Source: Candidatus Leptofilum proximum (GTDB taxonomy: Bacteria; Chloroflexota; Anaerolineae; Promineifilales; Promineifilaceae). Taken from it: a DNA stretch of 64,000 bases. The position numbers and the translations under genes were made by a program. This document shows positions 1 through 8,379 of this stretch, one piece after another; the first letter of the stretch is position 1, and each line of letters begins with the position of its first letter. Location of the stretch: the NCBI GenBank assembly GCA_016710325.1, contig JADJXK010000001.1, positions 124,001 through 188,000 of the forward strand, written 5' to 3'. The notes beneath the pieces were generated by a model. The model did not search any database. It was not told the DNA's origin and saw nothing but the letters and a program-made list of their open reading frames with translations.

Positions 1-2
1 TG

Positions 3-551
3 CTGGCATACTGCAATAATAACCCAGGCAACTGCATGGTGATCGGCAGTGAAGATGCCGATGTAGCCGTGGTCGAGGTATCTGATTACGGCTGCTCGCA
101 TTGCCGCGATTTTAATCTGGAAACAGGCCCCATTTTGGAGACGCAGTATATTGATACCAATCAGGTGAAATGGGTTGTTGTACCCTTTGCCCTGCAAAGC
201 CAGACCGGTGGGTTTCCTACCATGCCCTCGGCTGTAGCAGCGATGTGTGCCAATGAACAGGGAGCTTTTGCTGATTTTCACGAGAGGCTGTTCGAGTTAC
301 AAAGTACTGAGCTGTTTAATACTGAAGCAGGATTTATGCAGGTGGCTGAGACTTTAGATATGGACACCGATGTTTTTGCCAGCTGCCTGGAAAATAATTC
401 ATACGCGGATCGCATTCTGGAAAATATCACCATGGCCCAGCAGGCGGGAATTAACTCTACCCCCAGCTTTTTTATTGATGGTGATTTGATGGCGGGAAAT
501 CAGCCGATTGCCGTGTTCCAACAGCGCCTTGATTCTCTGCTGGATTCCTGA
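3..551 (+). CDS. DsbA-like thiol-disulfide oxidoreductase (5'-truncated by window edge)
   Basis: C-terminal part of a DsbA/thioredoxin_4-type protein that would introduce disulfides into exported proteins. The frame is open from base 3, ahead of the Met at 36, so the real start and any signal peptide lie outside the window. The active site is GCSHC (Cys 20 and Cys 23 counted from Met 36). The cis-proline segment INSTPSFFIDG lies near residue 140, and the acidic, helical region between them fits the DsbA insertion. Five bases separate it from a VKOR gene, the membrane enzyme that reoxidises such proteins with quinone, so the two are probably one disulfide-forming pair. Family assignment is firm; the precise substrate is unknown. 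Confidence 0.88.
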   Translation: MAYCNNNPGNCMVIGSEDADVAVVEVSDYGCSHCRDFNLETGPILETQYIDTNQVKWVVVPFALQSQTGGFPTMPSAVAAMCANEQGAFADFHERLFELQSTELFNTEAGFMQVAETLDMDTDVFASCLENNSYADRILENITMAQQAGINSTPSFFIDGDLMAGNQPIAVFQQRLDSLLDS

Positions 552-556
552 TAGTT

Positions 557-1018
557 ATGAAACAAGAATGGCAATTGCGCCTTATCCAATTGTTGTCTGT
601 GCCGGGAATGCTGTTGGCCTTTTACCTGTATCTGTTTCATGAAGGGGTGCTGGTACTTGGTTGTAAGGTGGGCAGCTGGTTTGACTGTGGCCAGGTAAGT
701 GGTCCCGGTGCGCCGTATGCTTCCATTGGCCCAGTCCCGGTGGCCTTTATTGGCCTTACCGGTTATGCAGTGATCTTTATGTTAGCCTGGCTGCGTGATT
801 GGGATTTCCCACTAATGGATTATCTGCCAGAGTTTATGGTGGCTGTCACCGGTTTTGCTCTTTTGTTTTCACTGGGGCTAACGGCCTTAGAATTTTTTGT
901 CATTGAGGCATTTTGCCAATATTGTGTAGTTTCGGCCGTTTTAGTAGTTATCTTGTTTGGCTTGTCGCTCAGTTATTTACGGAGTGCCAATGCGGAGGGG
1001 GCAGAAGATGCGTCTTGA
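557..1018 (+). CDS. Vitamin K epoxide reductase (VKOR) family membrane protein
   Basis: Integral membrane quinone reductase of 153 residues that passes electrons from a DsbA-like partner to the quinone pool. It has four hydrophobic segments (about 12-30, 55-78, 90-112 and 122-142). The CxxC active site is CQYC (Cys 120/123), the loop cysteines are Cys 36 and Cys 44, and the polar segment ASIGPVPVAFIGL is typical of the family. It follows the DsbA-like gene by five bases, and its last 11 bases overlap the start of the CBS gene, so all three are likely cotranscribed. The Shine-Dalgarno is weak, which suggests translational coupling. Bacterial VKORs often stand in for DsbB, the likely role here. 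Confidence 0.9.
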   Translation: MKQEWQLRLIQLLSVPGMLLAFYLYLFHEGVLVLGCKVGSWFDCGQVSGPGAPYASIGPVPVAFIGLTGYAVIFMLAWLRDWDFPLMDYLPEFMVAVTGFALLFSLGLTALEFFVIEAFCQYCVVSAVLVVILFGLSLSYLRSANAEGAEDAS

Positions 1019-1478
1019 ACTGGTAAAGGATTGGATGAGCCGTGAGGTGATTACGGCCGTTCCCTCCATGGGTCTCTTAGATGCCGATGCCTTAATGCGG
1101 GAAAACAAAATTCGTCGGCTGCCTGTGGTGGAAAACGGCCGTCTGGTGGGCATCGTAACCTTTGGCGATGTGCGTGGGGCACGGCCATCTGCTGCTACCT
1201 CGTTGAGCACGTGGGAGATGAACTACTTGTTGGCCAACCTTAAGCTGGGGGAGATCATGACCCGGCAGCCGCAAACGGTTTCGCCAGAGGCCACCATTGG
1301 CGAGGCGGCCAGCCTCATGCTGAGCCACCGCATCAGTGGCCTGCCGGTGGTGGATGGCAGCGGCCAGTTAGTGGGCATCATCACCGAATCCGATATTTTC
1401 CGCATGGTGGCCCACCAGTGGCGGCAAATGATGGAAGAGGAATCCCCGAAACCGTATAAACATTACGACAAAGAGTAA
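1008..1478 (+). CDS. CBS-domain pair protein
   Basis: Protein of 156 residues consisting almost only of two CBS domains (about residues 5-60 and 80-135), each with the hallmark pattern LPVVENGRLVGIVTFGD or LPVVDGSGQLVGIITESD. CBS pairs bind adenine nucleotides and act as energy or ligand sensors; no output domain is attached. The Met at 1008 was chosen over earlier in-frame codons because GGAGGGGG (994-1001) lies at the right distance. The start overlaps the end of the VKOR gene by 11 bases. The tail is charged (EEESPKPYKHYDKE). Its partner protein cannot be told from the sequence. Confidence 0.88.
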   Translation: MRLELVKDWMSREVITAVPSMGLLDADALMRENKIRRLPVVENGRLVGIVTFGDVRGARPSAATSLSTWEMNYLLANLKLGEIMTRQPQTVSPEATIGEAASLMLSHRISGLPVVDGSGQLVGIITESDIFRMVAHQWRQMMEEESPKPYKHYDKE

Positions 1479-1490
1479 ACCTTAGGCGCG

Positions 1491-1735
1491 TTAATGAATG
1501 TACGAACGACTTGTTACTGAATCTCACGCAAAGACGCAAAGTTTTTCCTGTGCGCCTTTGCGTGAGGAAATCAATTCACCGGACAGGTCGTTCGTGAACT
1601 CCCAGTTAATGGGTCTACGAACAAGTTGTCATTAAATTTCACGCCAAGTCGCAAAGACGCAAATTTTTCCCCTTTACCCTTTGCGTCTTTGCGTGAGTAA
1701 ATTGCTTTGCCTGACAAGTTGTTTGTGCACCCCCA
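1491..1735. repeat. Two tandem copies of a nested palindrome with GCAAAG core
   Basis: Two imperfect copies of about 115-130 bases (from 1491 and from 1606), each starting TTAATG and each a hairpin within a hairpin. Copy 1 outer arms are ACGAACGACTTGT (1502-1514) and its near complement at 1583-1595. Copy 2 outer arms lie at 1617-1631 and 1712-1726. The inner arms of both carry CACGCAAAGACGCAAAG-like sequence and its complement. A third TTAATC follows at 1736. No ORF is supported here. The core matches the GCAAAG repeats in hisC, around the GxxExxY gene and at 31486. Confidence 0.8.
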
Positions 1736-1748
1736 GTTAATCTGGTGG

Positions 1749-1777
1749 TTGACTCAGCCGATCAGCGAAAGTATACT
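1749..1777 (+). promoter_or_regulatory. Sigma-70-type promoter for the tRNA cluster
   Basis: TTGACT (1749-1754), a 17-base spacer and TATACT (1772-1777), ending 19 bases before tRNA-Pro. Hexamers and spacing are close to consensus, and a stable-RNA gene follows directly. Confidence 0.7.
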
Positions 1778-1796
1778 AGTTCGTCGTTAACAAGTG

Positions 1797-1870
1797 CGGG
1801 GCGTAGCTCAGCTTGGTAGAGCGCTCGGTTTGGGTCCGAGAGGTCGTCGGTTCGAATCCGGCCGCCCCGA
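1797..1870 (+). tRNA. tRNA-Pro (TGG anticodon)
   Basis: Full cloverleaf. The seven-base acceptor stem CGGGGCG pairs with CGCCCCG at 1863-1869. The D-arm begins GCTCAGC, the anticodon loop TTTGGGT is closed by CTCGG/CCGAG and reads TGG, and the T-loop is GGTTCGAATCC. Discriminator A; CCA is not encoded. First of three tRNA genes in a row. Confidence 0.95.
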
Positions 1871-1876
1871 CTAGAC

Positions 1877-1936
1877 GGTGATCAGTAAGCCGTAATCGGT
1901 TTATCCAACCGACTACCGATTACCGACCACCGACAC
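1877..1936. repeat. Degenerate GGTAATC-type heptamer palindrome between tRNA genes
   Basis: Runs of GTAATCGG-like words on one side and ACCGATTACCGAC-like words on the other form an imperfect hairpin. It is the same repeat class as those at 10128, 13366 and 17096 in the his operon. Confidence 0.7.
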
Positions 1937-2007
1937 GCGGCAGTGGTGTAGGGGTAACACAATAGCCTTCCAAGCTCTTGTCACGGGTTCGAATCCCGTC
2001 TGCCGCT
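1937..2007 (+). tRNA. tRNA-Gly (TCC anticodon)
   Basis: Acceptor stem GCGGCAG pairs with CTGCCGC at 2000-2006. The anticodon loop CTTCCAA reads TCC, and the T-arm is CGGGTTCGAATCCCG. It is 71 bases long with discriminator T and no encoded CCA. It probably shares a transcript with the flanking tRNAs. Confidence 0.94.
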
Positions 2008-2017
2008 CTTCTTAAAT

Positions 2018-2082
2018 AGGTGCGGCGCACTTGCTACCAATGGCTTCATAGAGCACCATTTTGGGGAAAGTGCGTCGCACCT
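2018..2082. repeat. GGTGCG hairpin repeat
   Basis: Arms AGGTGCGGCGCACTT (2018-2032) and AAGTGCGTCGCACCT (2068-2082) form a long stem around a 35-base loop. Each arm is itself nearly palindromic. A second member lies at 18359-18390 upstream of the his operon. Confidence 0.75.
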
Positions 2083-2099
2083 TTGAGTTTAAAAGTTTA

Positions 2100-2171
2100 G
2101 GGCCTGTAGCTCAATGGCAGAGCAGTCGGCTCATAACCGATCGGTTTCAGGTTCGAGTCCTGGCAGGCCCA
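2100..2171 (+). tRNA. tRNA with CAT anticodon (Met elongator or Ile2)
   Basis: Acceptor stem GGGCCTG pairs with CAGGCCC (2164-2170), with discriminator A. The anticodon loop is CTCATAA, giving CAT, and the T-arm is CAGGTTCGAGTCCTG. The first acceptor pair is a normal G-C, so it is not the initiator type. Elongator Met and lysidine-modified Ile2 cannot be separated safely by eye; Met is the default. Confidence 0.9.
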
Positions 2172-2180
2172 CTTCACTTT

Positions 2181-5060
2181 TTAGTCTCCAATTTTTGCTT
2201 CACCCAAGGGAATCCAGCTGCTAACGGCCGTAATCCGCTCATCCAAAATGGGTAGGGGCCGGTTGGTAAACGCGTCGTATACCACCAGTAAACCACTAAT
2301 CGTTTGGCCAGCTACGGCCGCATTGTCCACATACAAAATGGGTGTACCCGGCGTTGGCTTTTCGCTTTGGCAAAAGCCCGTAAAGTGGGCTGGTTCGCCG
2401 CGCGGCAGGAAGATCACCGTGCGCGGGGCATACACCACCGAGCCCTGAATCCATTTTAGCGTGGGGATGCCGCCCATAGCTGGAATGCTGTCAACCAGAT
2501 CACACCAGGCCCAGGTGAAATTGTCTGCCTCATACCCCACCAGCCGGGTCGAGACCACGTAGTCACGCAGCAGGGGACGGCCGTTCACAAACCGCATCGT
2601 CAAATCGTAGCTTTGGCCGGGAGAAACGGCCGCGGCCCCATCGGCCAACGAGCGGCCGGTCCACACAATGCCCTGGCCCAACGGCACGTAGTGCGCTGTG
2701 TGTGGCGCGCGGGGAATGGACCAAAACGGCCGTGGCACACCCCACACTGCCAAAGCCTTATTTACTGCTGGTGCCTGTGGTGAATCGGCGATGGTGCTTA
2801 AGTAGCCATCGTCGGTGCGCCAGTGCAGATAGAGGCGTGTTTCGTCCGGCAAGGTTGTGTCCCAGTCGTAGCCGATGAGGGTTTGGCCGTGTTCGTCGTT
2901 CAAGATCGGGCGGTAAACCGGGTTCTGCGTGGCCGGTGGCAGCGCCGCCAGCATTACCGGCAGGGTGCCAATTTCGGCAAAATCAGAGCCGCTGCCCAAG
3001 CGCAGGGTGAAATTGCCCGGTCCGCGGCGCGGCGTCAGATGGAACTGGGTGAGCGTGATGCCTTCAGATTGTGGTGTGGCCTGCACGTCGGCCTGGGCCA
3101 CGATGCTGCCAGTTTCGTCCAGCAGGTGAACAAACAGTGGCGTGGTTGTCTCGCCTTGCCAGGCAATAGTGACTCGTGCGGTAAGACCAATTTCCACCTC
3201 GCTTTGTTCCAGGCGGTAGCCCACAATCTGCACCGTTTCATGCAGTGTGAGTGAGAGCGGTGTGAAGCTGGCAGGCAACTCCATGCGTGGGCTCTGGCGG
3301 AACAGCAGCGCCTCGCCGAGTGGTTCGGGTGGGGGAAGTGTGGCATAAGCGGCTTCATCGATAAAGGTGGCTATCACGGTACGGCCGTCCATCAAGCCCG
3401 TATTGATTAGATGTGCCCACAATTCCGGGTAGGTTGCCTTACCAGGAGGGGCAACATACTCGATGGTTACGTCTGGCCGTTGCCCCTCAACCGTTTGCAA
3501 ATACCACAGCGGTGTGGCCCAATGCCAGTTGGCCAGAATGAGGCTGTCTGGCGGTGCTTCATCCAGGATATTTTGCGTGTAGTCACGAGTGTCTTCCACC
3601 TGGTGCAGCCAGTAGTAACTGGGCCAGTTGTGCCAGCCCTGAGCAACAGCGGCGGCGGCCAGCACGGCCGTTCCCGTCAGCGCCAGAGCTTGCCAGGGAA
3701 GCGGCCGTTTCAATCCCCAATCCGTCAGGTAGCCGCTGGCCACGCCCAGGCAGATGGTCACCGGCAGGTAGGCGGGCAGCATGTACTCCACCGTTTGTGG
3801 GGCGCGGTAGGTGGCCGTTACCAGGGTGTGAATAATAAACGCACTGCCCAGCAGCAGGCCAATCCGCCAGTGGCGCCGCAGCAGCCAGAGCCAGCCCAGT
3901 AGCGCCCCGGCCAGCAGCCAGGGCGAAAATTGAAGAGTGAGCACGTTGCCCATCACTTTCAGCCGCGGCCAAAGCACGGCGGGATGCAGGTAATAGAAAA
4001 AGTCACCCTGAAACCCCAGCCCCAGAAAGTGGTTCAAGAAGCCGGGCAAGGTGTTCAACACACCTGTTGCCCCGGGCACGTCGGCCCCGGCGCGCAGGGG
4101 CAGGTAGAGCAGGGGCAGCAAACCGAGCAGAGCGACAAAGAACGGCCGTCCCCAACGCCGCGGCATCTTAAAAAAGGCCGGATCGATCCAGATGAGGCTG
4201 AGGCCAAACACCAGCCCCATAAACGCCAGCGACAAATGGTGCGTAAAGCCAAAGCTCAGCGCAGCCGCGAACAGCACCAGGTACCTGTCGGTGTGGGCTT
4301 TTTCCTGCCAGTGGCGGATGAGGGCATAGATGGCCAGGGCGGCAAACAGGCCCGTCAGGCTGCGAATGTTGGCGGTGGTGGCCTGGGCCCAAAAGGTGGT
4401 GGCGGTGCCCAGGGCGAGCACGGCCGTTCCCGCCGCCAGGTGGCGCTGGGTCAGCCGAAAGACGGTCAGATACACCAGCCCCAACGTCGCCGCGCTGGTG
4501 AAGGCTGAGAGCAGGTTGATTTTGTAAGCGGCCGTTGCCGCCAGGGGCAGCCAGGTCATAAAGTGGCTGAGCAACGTGTACAGCGGAAAGCCTGGGGGAT
4601 GAGCCACACCCAGTGTCGCGCCCACCAGCTGGAACTCGCCATTGTCCGCGGGCAGCAGGCCAGGGGCCAGGGTGAAGATGTAGAGCAGGGCGAAGGCCAG
4701 GATGCTGCCCACAGCGTAAATGACCAGGCGTCGGTTGGCGGGCAAAATATTGTGCGGAATGGGGGTGGTTTGGCTAAGAACGGCCGTTACCAGCAGCAGC
4801 ACTGTTACGGCCGTTAAGGGATTGGGCTGGGGGTACCCCACATAGCCCGCGAGGAGCAGCAGCGGCCACGTCTGGCGCAGCGGATGGTGGCGCAGGCAAA
4901 ACAATGCCAGAAGAGTGACGGCAGCGGTGAGCAAAATGGCAGCCAGCCAGCTGGGGCCGTAGTTCAGCGCCCATTGCTCACTGAGCAAGCGGCCCGCAAA
5001 TAAACCCAGGGCAAGCGGGGAGAGCAGAGAAGAGAAACCGGATTTAGGCGATGGCCACAT
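2181..5060 (-). CDS. DUF2723 multi-pass membrane protein (glycosyltransferase-like)
   Basis: Large membrane protein of 959 residues. After two or three N-terminal hydrophobic segments comes the DUF2723 signature around residues 125-165, TLAPGLLPADNGEF followed by LGVAHPPGFPLYTLL, resembling the acidic first loop of GT-C/protein O-mannosyltransferase-like enzymes. About ten further membrane helices extend to residue 480. The rest, about 480-959, is soluble and beta-rich, probably extracytoplasmic. The inferred role is transfer of sugar from a lipid-linked donor to a surface product, but acceptor and donor are unknown. The gene converges on the tRNA cluster and stops ten bases from it. No strong Shine-Dalgarno is seen at the ATG. 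Confidence 0.85.
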   Translation of the reverse strand: MWPSPKSGFSSLLSPLALGLFAGRLLSEQWALNYGPSWLAAILLTAAVTLLALFCLRHHPLRQTWPLLLLAGYVGYPQPNPLTAVTVLLLVTAVLSQTTPIPHNILPANRRLVIYAVGSILAFALLYIFTLAPGLLPADNGEFQLVGATLGVAHPPGFPLYTLLSHFMTWLPLAATAAYKINLLSAFTSAATLGLVYLTVFRLTQRHLAAGTAVLALGTATTFWAQATTANIRSLTGLFAALAIYALIRHWQEKAHTDRYLVLFAAALSFGFTHHLSLAFMGLVFGLSLIWIDPAFFKMPRRWGRPFFVALLGLLPLLYLPLRAGADVPGATGVLNTLPGFLNHFLGLGFQGDFFYYLHPAVLWPRLKVMGNVLTLQFSPWLLAGALLGWLWLLRRHWRIGLLLGSAFIIHTLVTATYRAPQTVEYMLPAYLPVTICLGVASGYLTDWGLKRPLPWQALALTGTAVLAAAAVAQGWHNWPSYYWLHQVEDTRDYTQNILDEAPPDSLILANWHWATPLWYLQTVEGQRPDVTIEYVAPPGKATYPELWAHLINTGLMDGRTVIATFIDEAAYATLPPPEPLGEALLFRQSPRMELPASFTPLSLTLHETVQIVGYRLEQSEVEIGLTARVTIAWQGETTTPLFVHLLDETGSIVAQADVQATPQSEGITLTQFHLTPRRGPGNFTLRLGSGSDFAEIGTLPVMLAALPPATQNPVYRPILNDEHGQTLIGYDWDTTLPDETRLYLHWRTDDGYLSTIADSPQAPAVNKALAVWGVPRPFWSIPRAPHTAHYVPLGQGIVWTGRSLADGAAAVSPGQSYDLTMRFVNGRPLLRDYVVSTRLVGYEADNFTWAWCDLVDSIPAMGGIPTLKWIQGSVVYAPRTVIFLPRGEPAHFTGFCQSEKPTPGTPILYVDNAAVAGQTISGLLVVYDAFTNRPLPILDERITAVSSWIPLGEAKIGD

Positions 5061-5157
5061 GGAACCGATTATAACGTGGAAGCAGCAACCGTCACCTTTG
5101 ACCGGCTCACGATCAAAGCGTTCATAAACGTGACCTGAAAACGTTGCTTACGGTCCG

Positions 5158-5334
5158 TTATTGTTCTGCCTGTCTTGGGTAAATCTCTCGCACAACCTCT
5201 GATGTTTCTTGACTCTCGTAACTTTCAGACACGCCTTCTTCCCGGCTGATTTGTGAGGATAACATCAGGGCTGCAACCACAATAATTGAGGCAAGGAGCC
5301 CCAATATGAGCCAAATAAGCACTATGGTTTGCAT
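5158..5334 (-). CDS. Small single-pass membrane protein, unknown function
   Basis: A 58-residue reading frame with an N-terminal hydrophobic helix (TIVLIWLILGLLASIIVV, residues 3-20) and an acidic, Glu/Ser-rich tail. The frame is open further upstream, to 5514, but that part is Cys/Arg-rich and not protein-like, so the Met next to the helix is the likelier start. There is no clear ribosome site and the family was not recognised. It lies between the DUF2723 gene and the divergent kinase gene. It could be a chance ORF. Confidence 0.35.
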   Translation of the reverse strand: MQTIVLIWLILGLLASIIVVAALMLSSQISREEGVSESYESQETSEVVREIYPRQAEQ

Positions 5335-5609
5335 ACGGTTGTTTCCCAAATTTGCTGCATACTCTTCCAATTTCTGCGGCGAGGTACCTAAAGAGGTTGT
5401 TGGCGAATTGTACCTCATTTTGCAAAAAAGCAGGCCCGTGATTAAATTTTTGCCAAATTGGGATCGTCTCACGCAGGCTGTCTTGAACAAACTATGCCAA
5501 GATTGCCTTCTCAATGTTATACTTGTTTCATCTCTTATTCTTGTGTAGTTGTAACGGTGTAACGATAAACGGCCGTACCTGTACCTGATTTCCTGGCACG
5601 AAACACGTC

Positions 5610-8273
5610 ATGGCAGAAACCGCAACCCGGTCTCCAATTGAAGATCTTTCCAACCCCGCTACCGACCGTAAGCCGGCCAAACGGTATATCGCTGAAAGAT
5701 ACGAAGTGGTCAATACCCTGGAAGGCGGCATGGGCCTGGTTTACCTTTGCCGGGATCATTTCACCTCTGATTTAGTTGCCCTCAAAACGTTCCGACCTGA
5801 ATTTTTGTCCCACCGGGCAGCCCGAGATCTGTTTTTGCGTGAAGGGACGATGTGGGTGGAAATCGGCCGTCATCCCAACGTGGTGCAGGCGTACCGGGTG
5901 GAGCGAGTCGGCGACGGCCGTGAGGTCTACCTGGTACTGGAATGGATTGTTCAGCCGCAAAACAAAAAATCACCCTCCTTACGTTCCTGGCTCAAGAAAG
6001 GGCAGCCGCTGCCGGTGGAGCAGGCCATTTTGTTTGCCCTGCACGTAGCGCGCGGCATGCGTTTTGCCACGCAGAAAATTGCTGGCCTGGTGCACCGGGA
6101 TCTCAAGCCGGAAAATATTCTCATTGGTTATGATGAGATGGCGCGTGTGACCGATTTTGGCTTAGCCAGCACACTTTCGGGGCACAGCCCTGGCTCAACG
6201 GTTGGTTCACTGGACAACAGCCGGGAGAACATTGGCCGCACCCAGCTGACGCAAGGCGTAGCCGGTACGCCGCTCTACATGGCCCCGGAGCAGTGGGCGC
6301 ACAAACCGCTCGATGCCCGCGCCGACATCTACGCCCTGGGCTGCATCGTCTATGAGATGGTAACCAGCCGTTTTGCCGCCGAAGGTGAAACTCGGGAGGC
6401 GCTGCGAGAAGTGCATGTCAACGGCGATATCCAACCCTTACCCACCACCCTGCCGCTGCCTTTGCGCCAATACATTGAACGTTCTCTCTCTATTCCCCGT
6501 GAGCAGCGCTACCGCGACTGGACCGAGGTGGAAAAAACGCTGGCCAGCGTTTACACGCAGGTTACTGGCGAACCGTCGCCGCCGGAATGGGACGGCGCTG
6601 AAGAAACCCCCGACGAGCGGTTGGCGGCGGGAAATTCCTACAACACGATGGGCCTGTCTTACCTGGACATTGGCAAGCTGGACGTGGCCGTGATGTACTT
6701 TGAGCAGGCCGTCAACGTGGCCCGCGCTGAAAATTTACGTGAACTGGAGGGCAAGGGGTTGGGCAATCTGGGGCTGGCCTATGCTGCCCTGGGGTACATC
6801 GAGCGGGCCATCGAGTTTCATGAAGAGCACCTGGCGATTGCTCGCGAATTGGGTGATCGGGCAGAGGAAGGTCGTTCACAGGGTAACCTGGGTCTGGTTT
6901 ACCGGCAAAAAGGGGAGCCCGAGCGCGCGGTGCGCTTCCACGAAAAAGAGCTGCAAATGTTTCAACGGTTGGCCAACCGATTTAAGGAGGCCGAAGCGCT
7001 GCACAACCTGGGCGAAACCTACCGACAGCTGGGCGACACGGCCAGGGCGGAGGATTATTACAAGCAGTCACTGGCCATCGCTCGCGACATTGGGGACCGT
7101 ACACGAGTGGAGCGAATTCTCAACAGCATGGGCAAGGTGTTTTTGGATTCAGGCGAGTACAAGGAAGCAGCGCAGTTGTTCAAGCAAACCCTGACCATTG
7201 CCCGGCAAATTGGGGATCGTATGGGTGAAGGTGAGGTGCTGGGGAACCTGGGCGAACTGTACAAAGCATCGGGCTTCACCGACCGGGCCATTGAGTATTA
7301 CAATCACGCGTTAAACATTTCTCAAGAGAGCAACGATCGGCGGAAAATCATCAAAAATATGCTGCGGCTCGGTGATCTTTATGTGGTCAACCAGGACGTG
7401 GAGCAGGCGTTGGCCCATTACGAGAATGGCCTGGTTTCGGCCCAGGAAATCTCTGACCAGCTGCAGGAGTTAGAGGCGTTTATCAAACTGGGCGAAGCGT
7501 TTGATGCGCAGAGGAATTACACTGATTCCGGCCGCATGTACAAGCGGGCTCTGCTGCTGGCGCGAGAACGGAACGACCGCCAGGTGGAGCAGGTGATGCT
7601 GACCAGGCTGGCCAAAGCCTACGAGCTGTGGGGCGATTTTAGCCGGGCGATCACCTACTTGGAGCAAAGCCTGGCCATGGTAGAGGCCCAGGCAGACATT
7701 ATCGGGCAGAGCTGGCACTGGCGAGAGCTGGGCCATCTGTTTCGCAAGTTGAACCAGGTACGTCCGGCCGTTGAAGCTTACGAGACGTGCCTGACCCTGG
7801 TGCGCTCCGTGGAAAACCATGCAGAGGAGGCCGCGACGCTGACCGATCTGGGTGATTTGTGGCGGGCGGCGTCTGATCACACCCAGGCAATGGAGTATTA
7901 CAAGCAGGCGCTGGAATTGGCGACGGCGCATGATCTGCCGCTGCAGGAAGCGGGGGCGTTAAGTGGCATGGGAATGAGCTACTATGAAACAGGCAAAAAG
8001 CGTCCGGCGGTGAAGGAGCTGGAGCGCGGCCTGGAAGCGGCCAAAAAAGCGCGCAGCAGCCGGGAAGTGGCCAATTTGAGCTATCGATTGGCCCTGGTGT
8101 TGTGCAAACAGGGGCGTTGGGACAAGGCCGAACCTCATGCGCAGCTGGCGCAGCGGGTGTACGGCCGTATCGCCGACAACGCCATGGAAGAACGCAGCGC
8201 CGCCATGCTGAACCGTATCCAGCAAAACAAGGGGAAATCGACGGGTTTTTTCCAGAATTTGTTGGAATCGTAG
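5610..8273 (+). CDS. Serine/threonine protein kinase with long TPR array
   Basis: Protein of 887 residues. The Hanks-type kinase domain (about 30-315) has the glycine loop EGGMGLVY (38-45), Lys 59 in VALKTF, catalytic HRDLKPEN (162-169), DFG (182-184) and APE (225-227), so it should be active. Residues 330-870 are about a dozen tetratricopeptide repeats with recurring GNLGLVY, ALGYIERAIEF and RARDYY-like helices, the NB-ARC/MalT-like TPR_12 type, which would bind partner proteins. There is no transmembrane segment, so it is cytoplasmic. Convergent with a phosphoesterase gene on the other strand. No clear Shine-Dalgarno precedes the ATG. Confidence 0.93.
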   Translation: MAETATRSPIEDLSNPATDRKPAKRYIAERYEVVNTLEGGMGLVYLCRDHFTSDLVALKTFRPEFLSHRAARDLFLREGTMWVEIGRHPNVVQAYRVERVGDGREVYLVLEWIVQPQNKKSPSLRSWLKKGQPLPVEQAILFALHVARGMRFATQKIAGLVHRDLKPENILIGYDEMARVTDFGLASTLSGHSPGSTVGSLDNSRENIGRTQLTQGVAGTPLYMAPEQWAHKPLDARADIYALGCIVYEMVTSRFAAEGETREALREVHVNGDIQPLPTTLPLPLRQYIERSLSIPREQRYRDWTEVEKTLASVYTQVTGEPSPPEWDGAEETPDERLAAGNSYNTMGLSYLDIGKLDVAVMYFEQAVNVARAENLRELEGKGLGNLGLAYAALGYIERAIEFHEEHLAIARELGDRAEEGRSQGNLGLVYRQKGEPERAVRFHEKELQMFQRLANRFKEAEALHNLGETYRQLGDTARAEDYYKQSLAIARDIGDRTRVERILNSMGKVFLDSGEYKEAAQLFKQTLTIARQIGDRMGEGEVLGNLGELYKASGFTDRAIEYYNHALNISQESNDRRKIIKNMLRLGDLYVVNQDVEQALAHYENGLVSAQEISDQLQELEAFIKLGEAFDAQRNYTDSGRMYKRALLLARERNDRQVEQVMLTRLAKAYELWGDFSRAITYLEQSLAMVEAQADIIGQSWHWRELGHLFRKLNQVRPAVEAYETCLTLVRSVENHAEEAATLTDLGDLWRAASDHTQAMEYYKQALELATAHDLPLQEAGALSGMGMSYYETGKKRPAVKELERGLEAAKKARSSREVANLSYRLALVLCKQGRWDKAEPHAQLAQRVYGRIADNAMEERSAAMLNRIQQNKGKSTGFFQNLLES

Positions 8274-8310
8274 GGCAGGCAGTGATTAGTCAAAAGTGAA
8301 AAGTAAAAAG

Positions 8311-8379
8311 TAGGGGCGAGGCGATTGGCCAACACCGTGGTCCATCACGCACACTTTCTCCCAATCGCCTCGCCCCCTA
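8311..8379. repeat. GGGGCGAGGCGATTGG hairpin, possible bidirectional terminator
   Basis: TAGGGGCGAGGCGATTGG (8311-8328) is mirrored by CCAATCGCCTCGCCCCCTA (8361-8379) with a 32-base loop. It sits between convergent genes and could stop transcription from both sides, although it lacks a T-run. The stop codon of the phosphoesterase (8377-8379) is part of the right arm. Confidence 0.7.

Noticed and set aside
1491..1735. CRISPR-like array
   Set aside because: Only two units, each palindromic and over 100 bases; no short direct repeats with unique spacers and no cas genes.
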